Assembly: GCA_938004075.1 (NCBI GenBank)
Contig: CALKWP010000044.1
Location: 1-24,573 of the forward strand
Source: an uncultured Methanomassiliicoccales archaeon
GTDB lineage: Archaea > Thermoplasmatota > Thermoplasmata > SG8-5
Reading direction: 5' to 3'
DNA: 24,573 bases
The position numbers and the translations under genes were made by a program. A model generated the notes under the pieces. That model did no database searches and was not told the origin of the DNA. It worked only from the letters and a program-made list of their open reading frames with translations. Numbering within the stretch: position 1 is the first letter of the stretch; every line of letters begins with the position of its first letter. Below, in pieces: positions 15,474 to 23,000 of this stretch.

Positions 15474-16241
15474 ATGGCAGATTACACTTCAACGGAATTG
15501 CTGGCTTGCGCCGCATCCCATGTTCTCGAGGACAAGAAATCCATATTTGTGGGCACCGGCCTTCCGATGATCGCCGCGATGCTGGCCCAGCGCACACACG
15601 CCCCCGGGCTGCTGATTGTCTTCGAGGCCGGTGGAATCGGCCCCCAGGTTCCGGTCCTGCCCATCAGCGTGGGCGACTCGAGAACTGTCCACAGGGCAAT
15701 TGTTGCTTCCAGCATGAACGAGTGCATGTCCGCATCCCAGGCGGGATACATAGACTTCGGGTTCCTGGGCGGCGCCCAGATTGACATGTATGGAAATCTG
15801 AACACCACCGTGATAGGCGAACATTCGAATCCAAAGATAAGATTGCCGGGTTCCGGCGGCGCGAACGATGTTGGCTCACTGGCCCAGCGGACTATCATCA
15901 TAATGAAGCAGGACAGGCAGAAATTCGTGAAGAAGCTGGATTTCCTGACAACTCCTGGATACCTGCAGGGCGGAGAATCCCGCGACAAGGCCGGGCTGCC
16001 TTCCGGGACCGGTCCGCACAGGGTGATATCCCAGTATGCCATATTCGATTTCGAGCCAATCAGTAAGAGAATGCGCGTCTATTCGCTGCACCCCGGCGTT
16101 GAGTTGGCGACAGTTCTGGATAACTCGGACTTCGAGATACTTCCTCCCACGGAGATTAGGATAACCCCGGCGCCGACCCAGGAAGAGCTGGCAATGCTCC
16201 AGAAGATAGACCCGGTTGGCATGGTAATCGCCAAAAGGTAA
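15474..16241 (+). CDS. Family I CoA-transferase, beta subunit
   Basis: 255 residues, close to GctB (about 266). VFEAGGIG puts Glu51 where the catalytic Glu of the beta subunit sits (Glu54 in GctB as I remember it), so it should be an active transferase rather than one of the family members lacking this Glu. GFLGGAQIDMYGNLNTT and RLPGSGGANDVGSL are typical of the family. It begins one base after the TAA of the alpha gene, with GGGAGGGAAG inside the alpha 3' end as Shine-Dalgarno, so the pair is co-transcribed and probably coupled. The acetyl-CoA synthetase upstream could supply acetyl-CoA as CoA donor (inference). Confidence 0.88.
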   Translation: MADYTSTELLACAASHVLEDKKSIFVGTGLPMIAAMLAQRTHAPGLLIVFEAGGIGPQVPVLPISVGDSRTVHRAIVASSMNECMSASQAGYIDFGFLGGAQIDMYGNLNTTVIGEHSNPKIRLPGSGGANDVGSLAQRTIIIMKQDRQKFVKKLDFLTTPGYLQGGESRDKAGLPSGTGPHRVISQYAIFDFEPISKRMRVYSLHPGVELATVLDNSDFEILPPTEIRITPAPTQEELAMLQKIDPVGMVIAKR

Positions 16242-16243
16242 CG

Positions 16244-16250
16244 TTTAAAA
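16244..16250 (+). promoter_or_regulatory. TATA box of the glycerol-1-phosphate dehydrogenase gene
   Basis: TTTAAAA, beginning three bases after the upstream stop codon and centred 29 bases before ATG 16276. It gives a leaderless or nearly leaderless transcript. Confidence 0.5.
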
Positions 16251-16275
16251 CCATTGAAAGATATCAGTGAGTATC

Positions 16276-17340
16276 ATGTCGGAATTCAACAAGTACAAGA
16301 TAACCGAGCTTCCACGCAATGTGGTCGCGGGCCACGATGTATTGCCAGGCATACCCGAGCACTGCGCCAGGCTGGGCCTTCCGGATTCTGTGCTGATAGT
16401 GGCCGACGAGGTCACCAGGAAGATAGCAGCCCAGGGAATACTGGATTCCTTCAAAGATAAGGGATTCGATGCCGACATCATCTGCATAACCGAGGCCGAT
16501 TCCGAGACTGTTTCCACAGTCAGGGAGATTGCCTCCGGGCTTGGGGATGTGTTCCTGGCCGGCGTTGGTGGCGGCAGGCCGATAGATACTGCGAAATGCG
16601 CGTCATTCGATTCAAAGCTTGAGTTCATCAGCGTTCCGACGGCGGCAAGCCATGATGGCATCGTCTCATCCAGGGCATCCATAATGGTCAACGGCGTCAA
16701 GGAGTCATTGGAAGCGCACACCCCCATCGCCGTTTTTGCTGACACGGGCGTTCTCGCGCGTTCTCCATTCAGGATGCTGGCATCCGGCTGCGGCGACATA
16801 ATCTCCAATAAAACAGCCGTCCTGGATTGGAAGCTCGCGGCCAAACTTCGAAAGGAGGAGTACAGCAGTTACGCCGCAACACTCTCAGAGATAACCGCAG
16901 ACATGCTCATAGAGAACGCCGACCAGATAAAACCAAATGACGAGGAAAGCGCCTGGCAGGTAGTCAAGGCCCTCGTCTCATCGGGAGTCGCAATGAGCAT
17001 CGCAGGGACATCCCGGCCGGCAAGCGGGTCCGAGCACAAGTTCTCCCATGCGCTGGACAGAATTGCCAAGACCCCTGGCTTGCATGGCGAGCAGTGCGGG
17101 GTTGGTACAATAATGATGATGAGATTGCACGGCGGCAGGTGGGAGAGCGTCCGCGATGCGCTGGCAACCATCGGCGCTCCGACGAGAGCCGCAGACATGG
17201 GCATATCCCGGGAAGAGATAATCAGGGCCCTGGTAATGGCAAAGGACATCCGCCCGGACAGGTACACCATACTTGGCCATGAGGGGCTGGATGCCGAACG
17301 GGCGGAGAAGCTCGCTGAAGAGACCGGGGTGATATCTTGA
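16276..17340 (+). CDS. egsA: Glycerol-1-phosphate dehydrogenase [NAD(P)+]
   Basis: 354 residues. It reduces dihydroxyacetone phosphate to sn-glycerol-1-phosphate, the backbone of archaeal ether lipids, using NADH or NADPH. GVGGGRPIDTAK (97-108) is the nucleotide-binding segment, and SVPTAASHDGIVSSRAS (119-135) is a family signature. The zinc ligands are likely D174 (SGCGD), H254 (SEHKFSHAL) and H270 (GLHGEQCG), matching the Asp-His-His set of the related glycerol dehydrogenases. Length is normal. A GTG at 16267 is in frame, but ATG 16276 suits the TATA spacing. This is the best marker that the contig is archaeal. Confidence 0.95.
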   Translation: MSEFNKYKITELPRNVVAGHDVLPGIPEHCARLGLPDSVLIVADEVTRKIAAQGILDSFKDKGFDADIICITEADSETVSTVREIASGLGDVFLAGVGGGRPIDTAKCASFDSKLEFISVPTAASHDGIVSSRASIMVNGVKESLEAHTPIAVFADTGVLARSPFRMLASGCGDIISNKTAVLDWKLAAKLRKEEYSSYAATLSEITADMLIENADQIKPNDEESAWQVVKALVSSGVAMSIAGTSRPASGSEHKFSHALDRIAKTPGLHGEQCGVGTIMMMRLHGGRWESVRDALATIGAPTRAADMGISREEIIRALVMAKDIRPDRYTILGHEGLDAERAEKLAEETGVIS

Positions 17341-17381
17341 AAATTTTTATTGACATTTCATCACCTGTTTTTCAAGACAAA

Positions 17382-17403
17382 CCTGCTGCGAAGCAGGAGG
17401 TGA
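17382..17403 (+). promoter_or_regulatory. Hairpin overlapping a full Shine-Dalgarno before UPF0179
   Basis: CCTGCT (17382-17387) pairs with AGCAGG (17392-17397) around a GCGA (GNRA-type) loop. The 3' arm overlaps the perfect Shine-Dalgarno AGGAGGTGA (17395-17403). Upstream TCACCT (17361-17366) is also complementary to AGGTGA (17398-17403), but it would only be in the RNA if transcription reads through from egsA, because the nearest TATA box (TTTTTAT, 17344-17350) predicts a start near 17373. Confidence 0.4.
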
Positions 17404-17407
17404 AGTG

Positions 17408-17833
17408 ATGGTCATGCTCACAGTCTACGGAAAGAGCCTTGCCAAGGAAGGCGCGGAATTCATCTACCTGGGCCCGATTTCCGATTGCAAGGAATGCAAG
17501 GTCCGTAACATCTGCTTCCACCTTGAGAAAGGCACCAGGTACAGGATTACCGGGCTCCGGAACGTGAATCATGATTGCCCGATGCATGAGGAGGGCGTCC
17601 GCGTCGTCCAGGTGGAGCCGGTACCCAGAAAGGCCGTAATACCGAAGAAAGTGGCCATCGAGGGCTCCAACATAGGCTATGATTTCCCGAAATGCCGGAA
17701 CCGGGCATGCGCTCATTATTCGCTGTGTTTCATTCAAGGGGTCGAGCCCGGCCAGAAGAAGAAGATACTCGAGATTCTGGAAGGCGTGGATTGCGCCATT
17801 GGGCAGAGCAGGGTAATGGTCATGGTCGAGTAA
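17408..17833 (+). CDS. UPF0179 family protein
   Basis: 141 residues from ATG 17408. YGKSLAKEGAEFIYLGP and the Cys pattern match UPF0179, an archaeal family without an established function. Eight Cys form two similar sets: C27, C30, C36, C57 and C96, C101, C107, C129, around CKECKVRNICF and CRNRACAHYSLCF. This looks like an internal duplication able to bind two zinc ions or iron-sulphur clusters. Three starts are in frame (GTG 17405, ATG 17408, ATG 17414); the spacing of the AGGAGG core favours 17408. Downstream of egsA with its own possible promoter. Confidence 0.85.
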   Translation: MVMLTVYGKSLAKEGAEFIYLGPISDCKECKVRNICFHLEKGTRYRITGLRNVNHDCPMHEEGVRVVQVEPVPRKAVIPKKVAIEGSNIGYDFPKCRNRACAHYSLCFIQGVEPGQKKKILEILEGVDCAIGQSRVMVMVE

Positions 17834-17835
17834 CA

Positions 17836-17842
17836 TTTTTAT
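17836..17842 (+). promoter_or_regulatory. TATA box of the GNAT gene
   Basis: TTTTTAT centred 27 bases before ATG 17866; leaderless spacing, no Shine-Dalgarno. Confidence 0.5.
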
Positions 17843-17865
17843 CTGGCTTCAAATATCCGGCCATC

Positions 17866-18801
17866 ATGAAATTCAAATTTTACGATGAGGTCGACGCCGA
17901 GCAAGTCAATCTCATTAACCTGATAAGCCATAACGAGCCAGCCGACCCTAAAACAATCCACCGCATCAGGAAAAACGACCCTTTCTGCTCCCCCTGGTTC
18001 AGGATGTATGCTGTCGAAGGAGATGAAATCATCGCGCAGGTGGGCGCCCAGTACCCGACTATCAAGACTAGTGAAGGCACAGCCAAGGCCGGCTTCATCG
18101 AGGCGGTCGCGGGAAAGCCCAGCTATGCCAGGAAGGGATATGCCAAGGCCCTGATGAAAAGGGTCCATGAGCAGATGCGGGATGATGGCGTGGATATCTT
18201 TGTGCTCACCACCAGCAGGATACTTGTGGCCTACGATATGTATCCGAAGCTGGGATACCAGGAGGTCCTACCGCTGAATTGGGCAATCAAGAACTGGCAG
18301 AAATATCCGGCCGGGGATGTGACAGTGAAGGTGCGCAAGCACGGAACCGAAGCCGATGACAGGCTCTTCAGCAAATTCGCGGAGGGCAGCTTGGGTTTTG
18401 TCCACCGCCCGAAAAATTACCCGAAGCTCAAATGCTCCTGGGGGGCTCATTACACGGATGCGGTATCATTCCACAGGGGTGGGAAGCAGCTGGGCTATGC
18501 CCTTGTCAGGCGGCCCGAGGGATTCCTCATAATCCGGGAGATGGTCTGCCATGACATTGATGATTTCGAGGCATGCATCCAAGCCCTCCAGAATCGATTC
18601 CCGAGCAAATATGTGACAAGGTCTCTGGTCACAAGGAAGGGAATGGCTGGGCTATTTCAGAATGCAGGATTCAGGGTGGCCGACACCTGGGGCATGTTCA
18701 TGGCGATGGATGCGAAAGGAAATATGAGCCAGAAGCAGGTCAAGTCGCTCCTTGGCCTTGACCATGACAGGTTCCAGATGTTCGCGATTGATACATATTA
18801 A
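17866..18801 (+). CDS. GNAT-family acetyltransferase, probably two domains
   Basis: 311 residues. The first half has the acetyl-CoA-binding motif A, SYARKGYAKALMKRV (86-100), then the beta strand IFVLTTS and the C-terminal VAYDMYPKLGY (121-131), as in GNAT enzymes. The second half (about 150-311), with FHRGGKQLGYALVRR and FLIIREMVC, may be a second, degenerate GNAT-like half. Such two-domain forms include Eis-like and other N-acetyltransferases; the substrate is unknown. The open frame extends back to 17692 inside UPF0179, but ATG 17866 is set by the TATA box at 17836-17842. Confidence 0.82.
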   Translation: MKFKFYDEVDAEQVNLINLISHNEPADPKTIHRIRKNDPFCSPWFRMYAVEGDEIIAQVGAQYPTIKTSEGTAKAGFIEAVAGKPSYARKGYAKALMKRVHEQMRDDGVDIFVLTTSRILVAYDMYPKLGYQEVLPLNWAIKNWQKYPAGDVTVKVRKHGTEADDRLFSKFAEGSLGFVHRPKNYPKLKCSWGAHYTDAVSFHRGGKQLGYALVRRPEGFLIIREMVCHDIDDFEACIQALQNRFPSKYVTRSLVTRKGMAGLFQNAGFRVADTWGMFMAMDAKGNMSQKQVKSLLGLDHDRFQMFAIDTY

Positions 18802-18833
18802 TATCTCTTCGAGCCTTCCCTCACTGGGAAATT

Positions 18834-19637
18834 ATGAAGCTCTATCAGGTAGATTCGTTCACAAGCCAGATGTTCAAGGGCAATCCCGCCGGCGTCTGCA
18901 TTTTAACAGATGATATGCCGGAAGAAACGATGCAGGCCATCGCCATGGAGATGAACCTCTCGGAAACCGCGTTCGTACGCCAGGAAGGGCTGGAGCACCG
19001 CCTGCGCTGGTTCACGCCAACGAATGAAGTAAGCCTGTGCGGCCATGCGACGCTGGCCGCTGCACATGTGATGTTCCACGAGATCGGCCTCAAAGCCATG
19101 GAAATAAAATTCCAGACCAGGAGCGGGCTGCTGCTGGCCAGAAGGTCCCGCGACGGAATTTCACTGGATTTTCCCATTGGAAATCCGCAGCCTGCAGAAT
19201 TGCCCGACCCAATCTTCGAGTCCCTGGGTATCGGGAGGGAGGACATACTGGCAACTATGTTCTGCGGAATCAGAAGGAAATTCCTGGTGCATCTGAAGGA
19301 TCCATCCTTGGTCGCCAAAATCCAGCCGGATTTTGGCAAGATGCTGGAATACCAACCAGCCGAAGTGATTGGTCTAATAATCACCGCAAAGGGGGAATCG
19401 CATGATTTCATTTCAAGGTTCTTCGCGCCATGGGTCGGGGTGGATGAGGACCCGGTTACTGGGTCTTCTCACACTGTGCTGGCCCCGTACTGGGGCAAAA
19501 TCCTGGGGAAGACCAGGATGTCCGCATTCCAGGCATCCAAGCGCGGCGGAGAAATGACTGTGGAGATTGTCGAAGACAGGGTTTTCCTCACCGGCCAGGC
19601 AGTCACGGTGTTCGATACGGAGATAGAGATAATATGA
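18834..19637 (+). CDS. PhzF-family isomerase-like protein
   Basis: 267 residues. The N-terminal QVDSFTSQMFKGNPAGVC, the catalytic Glu44 in NLSETAFV, the TPTNEVSLCGHATLAAA segment (61-77) and GVDEDPVTGSSH are the PhzF signature. The two halves form the duplicated diaminopimelate-epimerase-like fold. PhzF of phenazine synthesis isomerises a dihydroxyanthranilate, but most members are of unknown substrate and no other phenazine genes are here. The promoter is probably the AT-rich ATATTAATA overlapping the GNAT stop codon. The last four bases overlap the next gene (ATGA). Confidence 0.92.
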   Translation: MKLYQVDSFTSQMFKGNPAGVCILTDDMPEETMQAIAMEMNLSETAFVRQEGLEHRLRWFTPTNEVSLCGHATLAAAHVMFHEIGLKAMEIKFQTRSGLLLARRSRDGISLDFPIGNPQPAELPDPIFESLGIGREDILATMFCGIRRKFLVHLKDPSLVAKIQPDFGKMLEYQPAEVIGLIITAKGESHDFISRFFAPWVGVDEDPVTGSSHTVLAPYWGKILGKTRMSAFQASKRGGEMTVEIVEDRVFLTGQAVTVFDTEIEII

Positions 19638-19885
19638 TTGAGGAGCTTTGCTGCTGCACGATTATTTTCGTAATACTTCTGGTGGTTCTGTCCAGATTAT
19701 TCTGGAGGACGGCTATTTTCTACCCACGCCGAGCTGCTTCGGAGCAACAGGCGCATTATTCTCCGCCGTCGCCTGGACAATCTCAGAATGCGCAGCCGAA
19801 TGATGTGATCATGACCAAATGTCAGCACTGCGGCAGGGCGTATGATGAGAGATTGCCAGGCTGCCCGGGTTGCGGCGGGAAATGA
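19634..19885 (+). CDS. Small membrane-anchored zinc-ribbon protein
   Basis: 83 residues. One hydrophobic segment (about residues 8-24) directly after a CCC triplet, then a basic stretch, a Pro/Ser/Gln linker (about 36-56), and a C-terminal ribbon CQHCGRAYDERLPGCPGCGG. The basic residues after the membrane segment suggest the ribbon faces the cytoplasm. ATG 19634 overlaps the PhzF stop by four bases, so the two are probably translated together. No named family; similar short anchor-ribbon proteins are common in archaea. It is one of seven genes with ribbons in this window. Confidence 0.72.
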   Translation: MIEELCCCTIIFVILLVVLSRLFWRTAIFYPRRAASEQQAHYSPPSPGQSQNAQPNDVIMTKCQHCGRAYDERLPGCPGCGGK

Positions 19886-19993
19886 ATTGAAAAATCCAAG
19901 GAATTTCGCTCAAATCATGAAATTGAATCAATAACTGGAACCCGCATTTCGATTTAATAAAACGGTTTTTGAGCTGTTAACTTGATTGTTAAG

Positions 19994-20003
19994 TATATTA
20001 TAT
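19994..20003 (+). promoter_or_regulatory. TATA box of the 1137-residue coiled-coil gene
   Basis: TATATTATAT, centred 30-33 bases before ATG 20030, in an AT-rich gap. No Shine-Dalgarno precedes the ATG, so the transcript is likely leaderless or has only a few bases of leader. Confidence 0.45.
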
Positions 20004-20029
20004 TCCTTTGACTATTTAGCTTCCGTACC

Positions 20030-23000
20030 ATGGCGAGAGAAGAGACGAGCTGGGACGATTTCATCAATCAACTCGAAGAGTTCAAGAAACGTGAGCAGGA
20101 AATTTTAACGCGCGATGCTTCCCTGAGAACAGAAATTCAGGAAATGGAGGCTCGGGCCAATGACATCGAATCCAGAACAAAGACATTGGAGGAAAAGAGT
20201 TCCGAGCTTGCCGAAAAGGAGCAGGCACTGGCCGAAACAACAAAATCTCTGGATGCCAGGGAACAAGAGCTTTCTCAAAGGACCGCTGACGTTGATAATA
20301 AATTCGCGTTGCTGGCAGATAGGGAAGCCGAGGTTCAGAGGAAGGCGGAAATTTCCGAGGAACAGCTTTCAACCAGGGAAGGGAACCTTGCAGAGAAGGA
20401 GCAGGCCATCATAAGCCGGGAAAACTCGGTTGCTGATCTGGAGAGAGAGGTTGAGAAGAGAGCATCGGAAGCTGAGACAAGAAAATCCGAACTGGCATCA
20501 ATCGAGGAAGCTTTATCGCAACGGGAGTCTGAGCTATCAGCCAGAGAATCCGAATTGAAAGAGAGAATGGATTTCGCGACCAAGCTGTCCGCGGAACTGG
20601 ATGAGAGGTCTGCGGGAATTGCGGATACGGAGAGGGTGCTGGCGGAAATCGAAGAAAAGGCGTCTGCCAGGGATAGCGAACTTTCAGCGCTGGCCATTGA
20701 AATCAAGGACCGCGAGAGCGCCATATCTCAGAAGGAAGCCGAGTTCACAGAGAGGGAAAATCAGATTGCTGCCCACACTGAGGAACTGGCCGCAAGGGAA
20801 AACAACCTGGCTGAAAGGGAAGAGAAGCTAAATGCGGAATCCAGCGCTCTGGCGACCAGCCGCCAGGAATTTGAATCCGAGAGGATCGAATTACAATCCA
20901 AGAAGGACGCTCTTGCAGAGGCTGAAACCGCCCTGAGGCAATTCGAGAAGGAGCTGGCTGAAAAGGATTCTTCCATCGCAGAGAAAGAGATTCACATCAA
21001 GAACAGGGACGAAGCCCTTGCCGAAGCCGAGAAATCCCTGCGCTCGCTCGAGGAGCAACTGGCTGAAAGGGAAGCGGCTCTAAGCGGAAAGGAGAATACG
21101 CTTGCAGAGAAGGAGAATAAAATAGCTGAGGATTCCGAATCCCTGGCGAAGCGGATGGCGGAATTCGCCACCATGGAGTCCGAATTGCAGGCACGGGACC
21201 AGAGACTGGCAGAGCGCGAAGCTGAGCTTGCAGGGAAAGAGGCACAACTGCAGAACAGAGAGGCATCGCTATCCGAGCTTGAGCAATCAACGCGTCAATT
21301 GGGCACACAAATGACTGAGAGAGAGGCATCCATATCTGCAAGGGAGAACGATCTGACTGCCAGGGAATCAAAATTCGCCGAGGATTCACAATCATTGGAG
21401 GCGAGGATGCAGGAACTTGCCGAGCGTGATAAAGCCATCTCCGAAAAAGAGAAAGATCTCAAAGCGATGGAAGAATCCCTGCTTGAAAAGGATAATCGCA
21501 TTTCCGAAAAGGAAACCGCATTGAGAAGCAAAGATGAGGAATTCACAGCCCGCCAGACTGAGTTCGCAGCCATGGAAGAGCAGAAACGCATCACTCTTGA
21601 CTCTAGAGCCGCCGAACTGGACACCAGGGAGGCGAACCTCCGCTCCCGCGAGGAAGGCCTCGATACTGGTCTGGCTGAAAGAGAACAATCGCTGGCCGCT
21701 CGGGAGAAGGAATTGATTGGCCGGGAAGAGGAGGCCAGCAAAGGAATCGCGGAACGCGAGGCGGCGCTGACGCTGAAAGAGCAGGAAATCGAAAATAAAC
21801 TGAGGAACGCGCAGGAGAGCGAAGAAGCGCTCCAGAGCACCCTGGCCATCAAGCAATCGGAAATGGAGAAGAATGAGATTCAACTCAATGAGAAGCTGGA
21901 AAACCTGGCAAGCAGGGAATCCGCCCTGGCTGAAAGAGAAGAAACTCTCACTAACGCCCAGGCACAGCTTGCTGAGAAAGAGAAGCAGCTGCAGGACATG
22001 GAAAACAGCCTGAAAGCAGCAGAAGAGAAACTCATCGCAGAGAAGGAAGCGCTGGCCGCCAGCATGGCAGGTGTGGCGGGAGCCGAGATTCTGCAGCAAC
22101 AGCTGGCTCAGAGCAATTCTGAGATCGAAAAACTCAATGCTGAAATGGACTCAACAACCTCAACCCTACAATCACAGTTATCCGACAAGGAAAATCAACT
22201 GCAAGAATTAGAGAACAGGTTAAAGGCCGCAGAGCAAGAGCTTGGTCTTGAGAAAGAGAAGCTAGCTGCCAGCATGGCAGGCGTAGCCGGCGCCGAAATT
22301 CTTCAACAGCAGCTGGCCCAGAGCAACTCTGAGATAGAGCGACTGAGAGCTGAAATCGAGAACTCTCGGACAAGCGCTCAGTCCCAGCTTTCTGAGAAGG
22401 AGATGCGGCTTCAAGAATCAGAGAGCAAATTAAAGGCCGCAGAACAGGAGCTTGGCCTTGAGAAAGAGAAGCTTGCTGCCAGCATGGCCGGCGTAGCCGG
22501 CGCCGAGGCTTTGCAGCAACAGCTGGCTCAGAGCAACTCTGAGATGGAGCGATTGAAAGGCGAACTTGAAGCGATGCGCACATCTCACACTGAAAAGGAC
22601 AGCGCCGCTAAGTCAGAACTCGCCCAATTGGAGAGCTCACTGGCTGCTAGAGAATCCGAGATAAAGGATGCCGCAAGCAGCATTGAGAAATCCAAAGAGG
22701 AGCTGAGGGCGAAAACAGCCGCACTTGCGAGCAAGGAAGCTGAGATTGATGAGATAAAGCAGAAGCTGGAGACCCAGAGGAACACAATCGAGAAGGTTCG
22801 CAACGATCTGGCCCTGAAGGCTGCCGTTTATGAGGCACGAGAGAAGGAATTGTTGGCCAGGGAAGCGATAATCGAACTGAAGGAAAAATCCTCGGTGCAT
22901 CCGTCTCCAGTTCAGTCAGCTCCCGCACCAAAGATCGAACCCGCCCCGAGTCCGGTTGCTGCGCCAGAGCCAGTGAAAGAACTGGAGGTCGTTATCGAAC

